Shown here: positions 51,284 through 61,675 of the stretch, one piece after another
How the letters are laid out: every line of letters begins with the position of its first letter
How positions within the stretch are numbered: the first letter of the stretch is position 1
Position numbers and translations under genes: made by a program
Notes under the pieces: model-generated
The model's input: the letters and a program-made list of their open reading frames with translations, nothing else
Databases searched by the model: none
What the model was told of the DNA's origin: nothing
Assembly: GCF_030247605.1 (NCBI RefSeq)
Contig: NZ_JAOTSB010000005.1
Location: 62,001-126,000, forward strand
Direction of reading: 5' to 3'
Source: Acidaminobacter sp.
Lineage (GTDB): Bacteria > Bacillota > Clostridia > Peptostreptococcales > Acidaminobacteraceae
DNA length: 64,000 bases

Positions 51284-52695
51284 GAGGTTTCACCGCTCTC
51301 AGACTCTGAAGCATTCAGATCCCGAGACTGCGGATAATACTCATCGAGATAGGCATCTCTGATCCGCTTCAACTCATGACGAGGCAGCATCTTCAGAAGC
51401 GTCCATCCAATTTCGAGTGTTTCTGTGATGGCCCGGTTGACGGTGTAACCTTGCGAAACATAATTTTTCTCAAAGGCATCTGCAAACCGCGCGAACTGCT
51501 GATCCAACTCTGACAGCGCGGATTCTCCGAGAATTTGAGCCAGTTCTTTGGCCTGACGTCCACGGGCGTATGCTGAAAACAATTGGTTCATAGTATCCGC
51601 GTGATCTTCCCTGGTCTTCTCTTTTCCGATTCCCTTGTCCTTCAGTCTGGACAAGGACGGCAGCACGTTGATAGGCGGAATGATATTTTTTCTGTGCAGC
51701 TCACGACTTAAAATGATCTGCCCCTCCGTAATATAGCCCGTCAGGTCAGGAATGGGGTGCGTTATGTCATCCTCAGGCATACTGAGGATAGGAATTTGAG
51801 TGATAGAACCAGCTCTTCCCTTGATCCGGCCCGCGCGCTCATAGAGATTCGCGAGGTCTGTATAGAGATAGCCGGGATAGCCTCTGCGCCCTGGGATTTC
51901 TTTTCGCGCCGCGGAGACTTCTCTGAGCGCTTCACAGTAATTCGTCATATCCGTCAGGATGACGAGCACATGCATTTCCTTCTCGTAGGCTAAAAATTCC
52001 GCTGCTGTCAGCGCCATCCTTGGCGTTGAAATCCGTTCCACAGCCGGCTCATCCGCAAGGTTCATAAACAGGACAGCGCGGTCAATGGCACCGGTTTTTG
52101 TAAAGTCATCCAGAAAGAACTGCGCCTCTTCGAAAGTAATGCCAATGGCCGCGAACACCACCGCAAATTTGGAATCGGAGCCGAGCACCTTGGATTGTCT
52201 GGCAATTTGAGCTGCGAGCTCAGCATGCGGCAAGCCTGAACCTGAAAAAACCGGCAGCTTCTGGCCTCTTACCAGGGTATTCAGTCCGTCAATGGCGGAG
52301 ATCCCGGTTTGGATAAATTCAGAAGGGTAATCCCGGGCTACCGGATTAATGGGAAGGCCATTGATATCTGCGTAACGCTCCGCGATCAGCTTTGGACCCC
52401 CGTCTTTGATTCTGCCAATTCCATCAAATACCCTGCCCAGCATTTCTTCAGACAGGCCAAGCTCCAACGGTTTTCCCAGAAAGCGTGCACTCGTCTGCTT
52501 CAGATTGATCCCCGCTGAGCTTTCAAACAACTGGACAACCGCTTTGTCTCCGCTGATTTCGAGTACTTTTCCCCTTCGAATACTGCCGGTTTGAGTTTCA
52601 ATTTCGACGAGTTCATCATATTTAACGCCCTCAACGCCGTCGACCACCATCAGAGGTCCAACGATCTCACGAACGGTATGATAAGCTTTAATCAC
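51280..52695 (-). CDS. atpB: V-type ATPase subunit B (non-catalytic)
   Basis: About 471 residues from GTG 52695, which gives the family start [25 protein letters not shown] lies eight bases upstream. The protein has the ATPase fold but no Walker A loop ([17 protein letters not shown] instead), as expected of B subunits. Other family motifs: [40 protein letters not shown], then [19 protein letters not shown] and [20 protein letters not shown]. It overlaps the subunit A stop by 8 bases. Confidence 0.97.
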   Translation of the reverse strand: MIKAYHTVREIVGPLMVVDGVEGVKYDELVEIETQTGSIRRGKVLEISGDKAVVQLFESSAGINLKQTSARFLGKPLELGLSEEMLGRVFDGIGRIKDGGPKLIAERYADINGLPINPVARDYPSEFIQTGISAIDGLNTLVRGQKLPVFSGSGLPHAELAAQIARQSKVLGSDSKFAVVFAAIGITFEEAQFFLDDFTKTGAIDRAVLFMNLADEPAVERISTPRMALTAAEFLAYEKEMHVLVILTDMTNYCEALREVSAARKEIPGRRGYPGYLYTDLANLYERAGRIKGRAGSITQIPILSMPEDDITHPIPDLTGYITEGQIILSRELHRKNIIPPINVLPSLSRLKDKGIGKEKTREDHADTMNQLFSAYARGRQAKELAQILGESALSELDQQFARFADAFEKNYVSQGYTVNRAITETLEIGWTLLKMLPRHELKRIRDAYLDEYYPQSRDLNASESESGETS

Positions 52696-54469
52696 TTGCC
52701 TCACCACCTTTCAAGGTGACGTTGTCCATTTCAGATATCATCTGCGCCTCAATCGATTCGAATTCTTCAAGCTGCCCTTCGCTGAGATATTTGGATCTCG
52801 AGATCCGTTCTCTGACGGCAAGCTTCAGAATCGACTTTAGGGCTGCGCCTTCATTCAGTGCCTGATTAGCCCGCTTGGCGAAATTGAGGACCAGGGACAG
52901 CATCTTGAACTGCTTCTGAAGCGACGCATAGGAGTCAATGTCGTGAAATGCGTTCTGCTGCAGAAAATCCTCGCGCAGCGATCTCGCCGCTTCCATTTTC
53001 AGCTGATCCGGCTCGGACAGCGCGTCATAACCCACCAGCCTGACGATCTCCATAAGCTCCGCTTCCTCTTGCAGCAAAGCCATAGCTTCTTTGCGAAGGT
53101 GAATGAATTCAGGATGTATATTCGCCTCAGTCCATGCGCTGGTTTTTTCCAGGTACAGCGAATAGGAAGTCAGCCAGTTGATCGCCGGGAAGTGCCTGCT
53201 GTAAGCGAGCTGCGCATCCAGGCCCCAAAAGACCTTGACCATGCGAAGCGTCGCTTGCGTCACAGGCTCAGACAAGTCGCCACCCGGCGGTGACACCGCG
53301 CCAATAGCGGTCAGAGACGCCTGCCTCTGGTCCGAGCCAAGACAAACGACCTTGCCGGCCCGTTCGTAGAAGTCTGCGAGTCTTGAACCCAAATAGGCCG
53401 GATAACCCTCTTCCCCCGGCATTTCTTCCAGGCGTCCGGACATTTCCCGCAGTGCTTCAGCCCACCTGGAAGTCGAATCCGCCATCAGCGCTACAGTATA
53501 GCCCATATCCCTGAAATATTCCGCAATTGCCATGCCCGTGTACATTGAAGCTTCACGCGCCGCCACCGGCATGTTTGAGGTGTTCGCGATCAATACCGTT
53601 CTGAGCATCAGCGACTCACCCGTCCGAGGATCCTTCAGTTCAGGCAGTTCATTCAGCACGTCCGTCATTTCGTTGCCGCGCTCGCCGCACCCTACATAGA
53701 CGACAATGTCCACATCCGCCCACTTCGCAAGTTGATGCTGCACCACCGTCTTTCCGCTTCCAAAAGGTCCCGGAACACAGGCCGTACCACCCTTGGCAAC
53801 AGTAAAAAAGGTATCAATGACGCGCTGACCGGTAATCATTGGCTCACTGGGACTGAGCTTGTTCGCGAAAGGCCGCCCTAGTCTGACCGGCCATTTCTGC
53901 ATCATGCAGATCTCTCGGTCTCCGCCCTCTGTCATTATTGTGCCGATGGTTTCCTCAACCGTAAACTCTCCCGAGCTCAGGCTTTTCAGTTCCCCCTGCA
54001 CACCAGGCGGTACCATGATTTTATGGGTCACCAAAGCGGATTCTACGACCTCTCCCAGGATGTCCCCGCTTTGAACCCGTTCCCCCGGGCTTTTGGACGC
54101 GGCAAAACTCCAGCGCTTGCTTCGGTCCAGCGCCGGCGCTTCAACGCCGCGTTCTATAAAATCCCCGCTCTGAGCCTGGATTCGCGTCAGCGGCCTCTGA
54201 ATCCCATCGTAAATAGAAGCGATCAAACCTGGCCCAAGCTCAACGCTCAGAGCTTCGCCTGTCGTTTCGACAGGTTCTCCCGGACCCAGACCTGTCGTCT
54301 CCTCATAGACCTGGATCGACGCTTTATCGCCCCTCATTTCAATAATTTCACCAATCAGCCGCTTATCGCCAACGCGGACAACGTCTGACAGACTGGCGTG
54401 TGCCATATTTTCCGCTACGACCAGAGGGCCTGAAATTTTTAGGATTCGACCTGTTTCCAATTCTATCAA
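52688..54469 (-). CDS. atpA: V-type ATPase subunit A (catalytic)
   Basis: 593 residues. The catalytic P-loop is [19 protein letters not shown] (about 230-248); the catalytic Glu region is [40 protein letters not shown] follows. The bulge domain of V/A-type A subunits is present (about 115-200). ATP hydrolysis or synthesis drives rotation of the D/F stalk. TTG start; about 32 bases after subunit F. Confidence 0.97.
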   Translation of the reverse strand: MIELETGRILKISGPLVVAENMAHASLSDVVRVGDKRLIGEIIEMRGDKASIQVYEETTGLGPGEPVETTGEALSVELGPGLIASIYDGIQRPLTRIQAQSGDFIERGVEAPALDRSKRWSFAASKSPGERVQSGDILGEVVESALVTHKIMVPPGVQGELKSLSSGEFTVEETIGTIMTEGGDREICMMQKWPVRLGRPFANKLSPSEPMITGQRVIDTFFTVAKGGTACVPGPFGSGKTVVQHQLAKWADVDIVVYVGCGERGNEMTDVLNELPELKDPRTGESLMLRTVLIANTSNMPVAAREASMYTGMAIAEYFRDMGYTVALMADSTSRWAEALREMSGRLEEMPGEEGYPAYLGSRLADFYERAGKVVCLGSDQRQASLTAIGAVSPPGGDLSEPVTQATLRMVKVFWGLDAQLAYSRHFPAINWLTSYSLYLEKTSAWTEANIHPEFIHLRKEAMALLQEEAELMEIVRLVGYDALSEPDQLKMEAARSLREDFLQQNAFHDIDSYASLQKQFKMLSLVLNFAKRANQALNEGAALKSILKLAVRERISRSKYLSEGQLEEFESIEAQMISEMDNVTLKGGEASD

Positions 54470-54501
54470 CCTGCCTTTCAGTCAGAACAGGAGTCGTTTA
54501 C

Positions 54502-54810
54502 TCACAATAAGTTAACGCCGACCGCTTTTTCCATATTATCTTTAATGCGCTGAAGTCCTAAATGCTGACTGCCGTTTTGACCCGGAATTAAAATGATGGC
54601 CGGAATCGATTTGCTTTGACCCGCTGCCAATAAGTCCTCCAGGTCGCCGGCGAAATTCTCCGTCACAAACACGACCGCATAACTTCCATCAGACATGTCT
54701 GCCAGCGCACGACGCGCTTCCTCACGTCCTTTGGGGCAAACCCCGTGGATCCCGGCGGTTTTGAAGGTCAGCACGGTGTTATAGTCTCCTATGACGCCCA
54801 GTTTAAGCAT
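54502..54810 (-). CDS. atpF: V-type ATPase subunit F
   Basis: 102 residues, Rossmann-like central-stalk subunit. Typical features: KLGVIGDYNTVLTFKTAGIH at the start and SYAVVFVTENFAGDLEDLL, then KSIPAIILIPG. Its ATG overlaps the last codons of subunit C. Standard position between C and A. Confidence 0.94.
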   Translation of the reverse strand: MLKLGVIGDYNTVLTFKTAGIHGVCPKGREEARRALADMSDGSYAVVFVTENFAGDLEDLLAAGQSKSIPAIILIPGQNGSQHLGLQRIKDNMEKAVGVNLL

Positions 54811-55804
54811 TCGGCATCCTCAACCTTTCCATTATTTCGTCCGCGGAAGAACCAACCTGAAAGCCCAGTAAAATCATTCTCAGATTCCGTAGTTCCGCTT
54901 CTTTGTTCAGCAGGTATGAAAAAAGCGGTTCTGGTCCAAAACTGATTCGGCTGGCAGCCTGAAGCTTGGCCAGTGTCAGCTTTTCACTCTGATCTGCGAG
55001 GCAGGTGGAAAGATCACCATCGGCTAAAGTATTGGAACAAACCTTAAGGAGGGCGCCAAAGTCCGTATGTGCCAATTTTTTGATCAGGCTTTCAATGGGC
55101 TCACGGTACATGCGGTGAAGCCACGCCTTGTCCAGTCGGCCACCCGGCACGAACCGCCCATCCATATCAGCTTCCGGATCTCCCCGTCTCTGGCCGCCAA
55201 GCAGCACCGTCAGATGGTACAGGTCAATCTTCTGCAGGACCCAGTCTTTGATGAGGTCACTATTGTAGCTCTCGACTTCGGACAACATATGACTCAGCTG
55301 CGACCTGGTAATAATCCAATCCATCTCAAGTGGATCCCGGTTCAGCTCAAACTGCTTTAAAGCTTCAACCGCGGTCAGGCTCAGCTGTTCGGGCCAATCC
55401 CTCAGCGCGCCGCGCTCCAAATCCCTCTGCAATACAGAAGGCGGCAGGTTGCCTGCCTGAACGCAAAGATCCGCGCGCTCCTCTCCCCCCAATTTCGACT
55501 TAATGAGGACCATCAGATTGTGATAGTCATATTTCAAACCGAGGAGTGTGGTAATTTGGGGCTCAGGTGATATTGATTTTACCAACTCGTACTCTGAAGC
55601 CAGAATCAGGTTAAGCGTCTTCTCGGGATCGCTGCCTTGGTCAATGGCCGCGAGCAAAGACGAATAATTTCTGTCCTGCAGCCAGCGTACCCATTCCTTT
55701 TCTGAGTTCAGACCAATCAGCTGCTCATAATTCGACTTGTCCAGCAATCGTTTTTCGAGCACCCGGATCCTCGCGACCGCTTGTGCAAACTCAAGCCTTT
55801 CCAT
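54803..55804 (-). CDS. atpC: V-type ATPase subunit C
   Basis: 333 residues, helical funnel subunit linking the rotor to the K ring. Family features: FAQAVARIRVLEKRLLDKSN, then SISPEPQITTLLGLKYDYHN, VLIKSKLG, and LLNKEAELRNLRMILLGFQV near the C-terminus. ATG start 4 bases after the subunit E stop. Confidence 0.93.
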   Translation of the reverse strand: MERLEFAQAVARIRVLEKRLLDKSNYEQLIGLNSEKEWVRWLQDRNYSSLLAAIDQGSDPEKTLNLILASEYELVKSISPEPQITTLLGLKYDYHNLMVLIKSKLGGEERADLCVQAGNLPPSVLQRDLERGALRDWPEQLSLTAVEALKQFELNRDPLEMDWIITRSQLSHMLSEVESYNSDLIKDWVLQKIDLYHLTVLLGGQRRGDPEADMDGRFVPGGRLDKAWLHRMYREPIESLIKKLAHTDFGALLKVCSNTLADGDLSTCLADQSEKLTLAKLQAASRISFGPEPLFSYLLNKEAELRNLRMILLGFQVGSSADEIMERLRMPNA

Positions 55805-55807
55805 CTC

Positions 55808-56410
55808 TCACACGCCCTTAAAAAGCTGCTGCGCCAGTTGAGGTTCAACAGACTCACGCACCTCGGCCACGAGCGCCGGGTAGGTGAAATCATAAACCAC
55901 ACCGCCCTGAATCAGCTGAAATCCATTCGAAAGCTGCTGCCGCCGCTGTTCCTCAAGCTTAAGTGTCACGCCTTCTTTTTGGTAAGCCTCGAGAAGGCGG
56001 TCTAAATAATCCATTGGAAGCTGTCGGGCAGTTTGATCGTTTAAGGCGATCACCACATCCCCGTTTTTGATGACAGCTTGAAACCGGCGAAGCAAAAACT
56101 CAAACAGCGCCTCACCTTCTAACGCTTCCATAATCCCGATCATGCGGGTGTAAACGGTTTCGAGCGCTTCCCGTTTCGCAGCCAGAACTTCATCCCTGGC
56201 TGTCAATGCCGCCCTTGAAACCTTTCGATCACGAATGCCCTTCACTTCGACTTCCAGTTGGCTCATAAGTTGCCTTTTCTTATCTTCAGCTTCGATTTCC
56301 GCCGACTCCAGAATGCTTGAGGCTTCCATTTTTGCAGCCTCAATAGTTTTCGCAGCCTGGTCTTTGGCTTCCGCTTCAATTCTTTGAATCAGACGTTCCA
56401 GGCCGTTCAT
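55808..56410 (-). CDS. atpE: V-type ATPase subunit E
   Basis: About 200 residues. A long N-terminal helix (about 1-85; RLIQRIEAEAKDQAAKTIEA, then AKMEASSILESAEIEAEDKK) forms the peripheral stalk with the G/H subunit. A globular C-terminal domain ends in GGVVYDFTYPALVAEVRESV. ATG 56410 is chosen because GGGGAGG is seven bases upstream. Confidence 0.93.
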   Translation of the reverse strand: MNGLERLIQRIEAEAKDQAAKTIEAAKMEASSILESAEIEAEDKKRQLMSQLEVEVKGIRDRKVSRAALTARDEVLAAKREALETVYTRMIGIMEALEGEALFEFLLRRFQAVIKNGDVVIALNDQTARQLPMDYLDRLLEAYQKEGVTLKLEEQRRQQLSNGFQLIQGGVVYDFTYPALVAEVRESVEPQLAQQLFKGV

Positions 56411-56423
56411 GGTCAAGCCTCCC

Positions 56424-56921
56424 CTATAGTGTAATGCCGGTGATCATGATGATGGAGGTGACCAGCGCAATAACCGCGTAAGTTTCAACCATGGCTGCGA
56501 AAAGAACTGCCTTGAACATATGCTCAGGTTTTTTAGCAAGGATCGCAACCCCCGCTGCCGCGGTTTTCCCTTGAGAAATCGCGGAGCCCCAGCCGGCAAT
56601 GGCGATTGGAAGCGCTGCCATGAAAATGTAGAAGCCCGCTTGAAGGGACACCATCATTGTCTCTCCGCCCAAAATGCCAATTTTATTTAAAATAATTAAC
56701 GAAGTGACAAAACCGTAAAACCCTTGTGTGCCTGGAATAACCTGCAGAATCAGGGATTGGCCAAACTTCTCAGGCTCTTCGGTAATCAGACCGGAAGCCG
56801 CCTGTCCAACCAACCCTACACCTTTCGCTGAGCCTATCCCCGGCAGGGCAGTCGCCACTGCTGCACCTAAAAGTGACATTACCAGACCGCCATAGTTTGA
56901 AAAGAACTCCATGAATTCCAC
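56424..56921 (-). CDS. atpK: V-type ATPase subunit K (proteolipid, Na+-type)
   Basis: 165 residues, four helices in two hairpins. Residues that bind Na+ in the Enterococcus NtpK ring appear conserved: T65/Q66 in VIPGTQGFYGF, Q117 in WGSAISQGKTAAAG and E146 in FAAMVETYAVI. This predicts a Na+-coupled rather than H+-coupled rotor; that is inference from alignment by eye. GTG start with GGAGGG eight bases upstream. It lies between I and E as usual. Confidence 0.95.
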   Translation of the reverse strand: MEFMEFFSNYGGLVMSLLGAAVATALPGIGSAKGVGLVGQAASGLITEEPEKFGQSLILQVIPGTQGFYGFVTSLIILNKIGILGGETMMVSLQAGFYIFMAALPIAIAGWGSAISQGKTAAAGVAILAKKPEHMFKAVLFAAMVETYAVIALVTSIIMITGITL

Positions 56922-56934
56922 TCAATCCACCCTC

Positions 56935-58857
56935 CTATTTAACAAATTGGCAATATTTCGACTCTGTTGCAAAAGGCGCGAACGCGCGGCCGCCACCGGT
57001 GTAAAATTTTCCAAAAAATTCAAGGTACTGCAGTCGCACAGCATGGACATAGGCGCCCAGAATATTGATGAGCAGATTGAACGTGTGCCCGCCTAAAAAA
57101 ATCAGAACTGCAAACACAAAGGTCAAAGGACCAAAACCAATCAGTCGAACCATCAGGTTGAAGGCTGAACCGATCAAACCTGTCGCAAGGCCAAGCGCTA
57201 ACAGACGGGAATAGGACAAGACGTCGCCAAGGTATCCCGTGATCCCGTACAAGCCAAAAAGTCCACTGGCCAGTCTGGGCACTATTCCTTTTTTGTCCCT
57301 GCCCTGAGTCAGCACCAGACCAACTGCGCCAAGGATTGCAATAATTTTGCCGATAGTCTCAATTCCCAGCAACATCATTATAATCCCGGAAAGTGTCACA
57401 ACCCAAAGACCAGAGTCGTAAACCGCATCCATAATTTTGCCGTTTCGGATCAAGTTCCAAGCTTTTATGCCCAAACCCACATAAATGTGGATCACACCCA
57501 TCCCAATGGCGACATACAAGACAGACATTGGATTCGATGATGGATCCAGCCAAACCGGTGTGATTTGAGCGGAGAACAAATCGCCAAAATAACTGCCGTA
57601 GAGAACGCCAAAAAACGCAGTCGACAATCCCAGCCATAAAAACAGCTTCGCAAATTTGCGCTGCTTAAGGTCGAGATTCAATGCTTTCAGCGCCCATAAA
57701 GAGAGGCTGCTCATCACAATTCCATATGCCGCGTCCGAGAGCATCATCCCGAAAAACACGAGCATAAACGGTGCGTACACCGGTGTAGGGTCAGTTTCGA
57801 AGTAGGACGGCAGGCTGTACATGGCTGTTACCGGCTCGAACGCTTCAGCGAAGGCGTTGTTCTTTAATAGAACCGGGACGTGATCCTCCTCATTGGGATC
57901 CCGACTCGTCAAGGCCGCTGCGCCGCCACAAGTGTCCATGACAATCTTTTCAAAATCAGAAAAAAGCGGTACTGGCACCCAGCCTTCCAGCAAGAATGCC
58001 GACCGCGTCGAACCCAGCAGCGCCGTGGCATCGCACTTCTTAATTTCTGAAGTGATCATGTCAGATGCCGCTCTGAGCTCTTCCAGCGCGCCTGCATGTT
58101 GTTCGATCTGTGCGGCCAGATTGCCTCGAAGTTGATCCAGTTGAATCAGGGCCTCGCGGATCTCCGGTATTTTTTGCGTCGGCGCAGTTTCGAATTCAAG
58201 CTGGACTCTGCTGTACCTGAGGGTATGCAGGAATGTCTGAAGCGCCACTTCGTCTTTGGTGTGCGTCAGGAGCAGCACGAGAATGCCATCCTTTTCAATA
58301 CCCAGCTTTTCGAAATGGGCCTCAGGCAATGTCTGTGCCATAAAAGACTCAAGCATTCCCAACTGATCCTTATGCAGGATGCCAAGCTCTGCCGCTGCGT
58401 AATGGAATGAACTCAGCATTTCCCCAGAAAATTCAATCCCTTTTACGGGCTGCAGCGCCGAAACTTCAGCTTCAAGAGCTGTCTTTTGGGATTGAAGCTT
58501 TCTGTCCTCATCATCCCATTTCTTGATTGTGTTATAGAGGGGGATCCACCATTTATCCTGACAGCGATCATAATAGTGGGATTGCTTTAGAATAGGCCGC
58601 CCTTCCTTAAGCATGCGCAGTTTTCCTTTTGCGGCTTCATAAGGCTCCAAATGCTGCATGCAAAACCTGAGTTGTCGAAGGGATTCCTCATAACCGTGTT
58701 TCAGCGAGGACGGATCAAGATTTTGAAGAGATTCAAGCACTTGAGGTTCAAGCTTTGTCACTTCGATGCCCGAAAACTGCTGAAGCGCTGACATCAAGGC
58801 TTGAAGCTCAGACTGAAGTGCTGCGACGGTCACCTTTTTCATTGGAACTATAGCCAT
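56935..58857 (-). CDS. atpI: V-type ATPase subunit I (a-type stator)
   Basis: 640 residues. The first 330 form the soluble coiled-coil domain (VTVAALQSELQALMSALQQF onward); the rest has about seven to eight helices. Family motifs: YSLPSYFETDPTPVYAPFML, then FFGMMLSDAAYGIVMSSLSL; LSYSRLLALGLATGLIGSAF carries the essential membrane arginine; GGHTFNLLINILGAYVHAVR, then LQYLEFFGKFY is near the end. It forms the ion half-channels next to the K ring. ATG start directly after subunit G/H. Confidence 0.95.
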   Translation of the reverse strand: MAIVPMKKVTVAALQSELQALMSALQQFSGIEVTKLEPQVLESLQNLDPSSLKHGYEESLRQLRFCMQHLEPYEAAKGKLRMLKEGRPILKQSHYYDRCQDKWWIPLYNTIKKWDDEDRKLQSQKTALEAEVSALQPVKGIEFSGEMLSSFHYAAAELGILHKDQLGMLESFMAQTLPEAHFEKLGIEKDGILVLLLTHTKDEVALQTFLHTLRYSRVQLEFETAPTQKIPEIREALIQLDQLRGNLAAQIEQHAGALEELRAASDMITSEIKKCDATALLGSTRSAFLLEGWVPVPLFSDFEKIVMDTCGGAAALTSRDPNEEDHVPVLLKNNAFAEAFEPVTAMYSLPSYFETDPTPVYAPFMLVFFGMMLSDAAYGIVMSSLSLWALKALNLDLKQRKFAKLFLWLGLSTAFFGVLYGSYFGDLFSAQITPVWLDPSSNPMSVLYVAIGMGVIHIYVGLGIKAWNLIRNGKIMDAVYDSGLWVVTLSGIIMMLLGIETIGKIIAILGAVGLVLTQGRDKKGIVPRLASGLFGLYGITGYLGDVLSYSRLLALGLATGLIGSAFNLMVRLIGFGPLTFVFAVLIFLGGHTFNLLINILGAYVHAVRLQYLEFFGKFYTGGGRAFAPFATESKYCQFVK

Positions 58858-59169
58858 CTATCTCACGATCCTTTCAGCTGCCCACTCTGCAGCTGCTTCA
58901 ACGCGATCCTGAAGTGACCTTCGAATCTCCTCCGACTGGTGACGCGCGGCTTCAAGAACAGGACCAGACAGGTGCTCTGCCTCCTCTTCAGCTTTTAGAC
59001 ATGCGTCAGTCCGAAGCTTGACATGCTGGACCGAAACGTCTTTGACCATAGCTTCTGCTTTCAGCTTTGCGGCTTTCAGTATGGCTTCCGCTTCGGTCCT
59101 CGCTTCGGAAAGCCGACCATCAGCCAGGGCTTCTGCAGCTTTAACACGCTCCAATACATCTTGGATCAT
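58858..59169 (-). CDS. atpH: V-type ATPase subunit G/H (peripheral stalk)
   Basis: 103 residues, almost entirely one Ala/Glu/Lys-rich helix (RVKAAEALADGRLSEARTEA, then EAILKAAKLKAEAMVKD). This is the AhaH/G-type peripheral stalk partner of subunit E. GGAGGTGA precedes the ATG. First gene of the operon; a promoter in the 90 bases upstream could not be fixed. Confidence 0.9.
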   Translation of the reverse strand: MIQDVLERVKAAEALADGRLSEARTEAEAILKAAKLKAEAMVKDVSVQHVKLRTDACLKAEEEAEHLSGPVLEAARHQSEEIRRSLQDRVEAAAEWAAERIVR

Positions 59170-59211
59170 CTGGTATTCACCTCCGGTGAATCAACTCGGA
59201 AAGTCGGTGTG

Positions 59212-59236
59212 AAACTGGGTGTCAGACACCCAGTTT
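59212..59236. repeat. 25-base palindrome between AOR and V-ATPase genes
   Basis: AAACTGGGTGTC, A, GACACCCAGTTT: 12-base perfect arms. It could be a weak terminator of the AOR operon, although no T-run follows on the minus strand, or an operator for the V-ATPase operon, whose start is 43 bases away. Confidence 0.6.
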
Positions 59237-59258
59237 TCAATTTCAAGCTTTCAAACTT

Positions 59259-61121
59259 CTATGGCTTCAACTTTCTATAAACGTCTCCCATCCCCAGCTT
59301 TTCAAAGGTTTCTTTGGTAGGCACGGCTTTTTCGCGATCGTAGCCGCAGGCCTCGTAATAACGGTCCAGTGCGGTCTCCATATCCACTACGCGCCCAGCA
59401 GGAGGGCCGGACTGCGCCGGTTCATGCATGAAGCGTTTTGGAAGTCGGTCATCCGTACGCCTGAATCCGCGTTTGAAATTGAGGGCACGTTCCAGGGCTA
59501 TGACGCGCTCTGCTTTTCTCAGGAGCTCCAGCTTGTCGGTTTCAATGCCCGTCACTGCTGAATAGAGGGCCGCCAGGGTCGTCGGATGCATCTCCGTGTT
59601 GATAACGTTGAAATCGCAAATGCCAATCAAATTTGTCACCACGAAGTATTCTTTGACTGCTTTGAGCCAGACTTTGGATTCATTGTCGTCGAATGGATTC
59701 TTTGGCTCGTTGATGTCCAGGTCTGGGAAAAGATAGCCAAAACCGTCTATAGTGGCGGCATATGGCCTCATGTGACACGCGCCGCGTTCGGAGGTTCCAA
59801 AGGCAATGCTCATGGATGAGGAGCCCCTTGGATCTGTAGCTGAAATTTCCATGCCCTTGACCGTCATGGCAAATTTTTCAGCCTCTTGGCCGATGCGCTT
59901 GGCGGCGTGCCAGGAACCATCTGCAAACAAATCTCCGCTGACGCCTTCCCTGAGACCCATGCGCCTCACAAGCTCGGCCATAGCTTCGCCATTTCCAAAC
60001 TTAAGATCCAGGCCATCCGTCTCCTTAAGCCCAATCAGTCCCTCTTCAAAGAGCTCCATGGCGGCTGAAACCGTTGCCCCCGCCGAGATGGTGTCAATAC
60101 CATAAAGGGTCGCATAATAATTCGCCATGGCAATGGACGGGTAATCGCTGACGCCGCAGCGCGGTCCAAAAGCGGCGATAGTCTCATACTCGAGCTCGCC
60201 CACTTCGACGTCGCCCATAGTCACATACTTGTGGCACCCCAGCTGGCAGGCGTAGCACGCTCTCCGCCGTACAGTGAACCGCCCGGTGTCATTCCACAGA
60301 TTATGCGGCATCAGCGGCTCCATGTCTTCGAAAACGTTGGAGCGGAAATTCCGGGTCGGCATCAGACCATACTCGTTGACGCCGCCCAGCCACGCAGGTG
60401 TGCCATAGCCATGGACCGGTCCCCAGGTATAGACTTCTGAGCGCAGCTCCTGAATCGCCGTTTTGTTGAATTCCAGAAAAGCGTCCTTGTCCGCGACCTC
60501 CACGGAGCCAGTTCCCCGCACTGCGACCGCTTTCAGGCGCTTGTGACCCATGACCGCGCCGGCACCGCCGCGGCCGGCGAAGCAGTCGTCGCTGAAAATG
60601 CAGGCCAGCTTAGACAGCATTTCCCCTGCCTGACCTATGCAGCTGATCTTGAACGACTCGCCCAGGGCTTCCTTGAGCTTTTCGGTCGTCTGTCTCGTAT
60701 CAAGTCCCCAGAGGTGGTCCGCCGGGCGGAGCTCCACTGTGTCATTGTCTATGACTAAATAGACCGGCGTATTGGACTGACCGGTGAACACAATGCTGTC
60801 ATAGCCCGCGAACTTGAGTTCCGCCCCAAAATGGCTGCCCATGTTCGCCGCGCCTATAGTATGAGTCAGCGGTGACATAAAGACAACAGAAGTTCTTGAG
60901 GCCGATGGTGTCGGTGTCCCAGTAAGCGGCCCGGTATTAAAGCTGAGTATATTCTCCGGGCTGAAGGCATCTGCCCCATGAGGCATTTCATCCCACAGCA
61001 GCGCGATTCCGTAACCTTCCCCACCCAGATATTGCTTTATGTAGTCTTGATTTAAAGATTCTTTGGTTATGTTTTTTGACGCCAGATCCACGCGCAGAAC
61101 ACAATCTTTGTAGCCTTTCAC
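59259..61121 (-). CDS. Aldehyde:ferredoxin oxidoreductase
   Basis: About 620 residues, full length. The N-terminal pterin-binding domain has YLGGEGYGIALLWDEMPHGA, SFNTGPLTGTPTPSASRTSV and FAGRGGAGAVMGHKRLKAVA. The [4Fe-4S] ligands are the RACYACQLGCHKYV cysteines (about 289, 292, 296) and the later Cys of LIGICDFNV. The enzyme oxidises aldehydes to acids, passing electrons to ferredoxin, with a tungsten (or molybdenum) bis-pterin cofactor. GTG 61121 is chosen since GGAGG is eight bases upstream; a GTG at 61130 lies inside that site. Coupled to ferredoxin and MoaD-like genes. Confidence 0.94.
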   Translation of the reverse strand: MKGYKDCVLRVDLASKNITKESLNQDYIKQYLGGEGYGIALLWDEMPHGADAFSPENILSFNTGPLTGTPTPSASRTSVVFMSPLTHTIGAANMGSHFGAELKFAGYDSIVFTGQSNTPVYLVIDNDTVELRPADHLWGLDTRQTTEKLKEALGESFKISCIGQAGEMLSKLACIFSDDCFAGRGGAGAVMGHKRLKAVAVRGTGSVEVADKDAFLEFNKTAIQELRSEVYTWGPVHGYGTPAWLGGVNEYGLMPTRNFRSNVFEDMEPLMPHNLWNDTGRFTVRRRACYACQLGCHKYVTMGDVEVGELEYETIAAFGPRCGVSDYPSIAMANYYATLYGIDTISAGATVSAAMELFEEGLIGLKETDGLDLKFGNGEAMAELVRRMGLREGVSGDLFADGSWHAAKRIGQEAEKFAMTVKGMEISATDPRGSSSMSIAFGTSERGACHMRPYAATIDGFGYLFPDLDINEPKNPFDDNESKVWLKAVKEYFVVTNLIGICDFNVINTEMHPTTLAALYSAVTGIETDKLELLRKAERVIALERALNFKRGFRRTDDRLPKRFMHEPAQSGPPAGRVVDMETALDRYYEACGYDREKAVPTKETFEKLGMGDVYRKLKP

Positions 61122-61133
61122 GCTCTCCACCTC

Positions 61134-61547
61134 CTACCAGCTCAGTGCCTGACGCGGACAAATTGAAACGCACTCGGGAATACCACCGCAAAGATCGCAT
61201 TTAAACGCCCGAACCTCACCCGTAACATGCGTCATTTGGATGGCCTGGATTGGGCAGGCTTCAACACACGCCCCGCAGCCGGTGCAGGTGTCCAGGATCA
61301 CAACGGCACCAGTAAAGCCGTCTCTCTGTATGGCTTCAACCGGGCAAACAGACGCGCATGGCATATCGATACACTGCTGACAGACGGTTTGGGCAAACTT
61401 GCCAGGTTCTTTGCTTTCCTTGATCTTGACGCCAGTCGATTTGGGATTGACGGCGCCGAAGTGCTTCAGCGAGCACACAGCTTCACAGGCACGGCATCCC
61501 TGACATGCCCTCGCGTTAGTCAATACTTTCACGACACCTGGAATCAC
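61134..61547 (-). CDS. 4Fe-4S ferredoxin-type electron carrier (AOR partner)
   Basis: About 137 residues from GTG 61547, preceded by AAGGAGGTC. Cysteine motifs: CQGCRACEAVC, then CQQCIDMPCASVCP, CTGCGACVEACP and CDLCGGIPECVSICP, enough for four [4Fe-4S] clusters, as in HycB/CooF-like proteins. Cytoplasmic. It ends 12 bases before the AOR start and probably takes electrons from AOR. Confidence 0.93.
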   Translation of the reverse strand: MIPGVVKVLTNARACQGCRACEAVCSLKHFGAVNPKSTGVKIKESKEPGKFAQTVCQQCIDMPCASVCPVEAIQRDGFTGAVVILDTCTGCGACVEACPIQAIQMTHVTGEVRAFKCDLCGGIPECVSICPRQALSW

Positions 61548-61675
61548 GTTGTCACGACCTCCTTCAAGGGTCTTGAGTTGTGGATAAAGTCTCATTTTGG
61601 TTAAATTTAAGACACAAAACTGATAACTGTGGCCGATGGTCAATAGACTGCCAACTCATCTTTACCGCTTTATGT

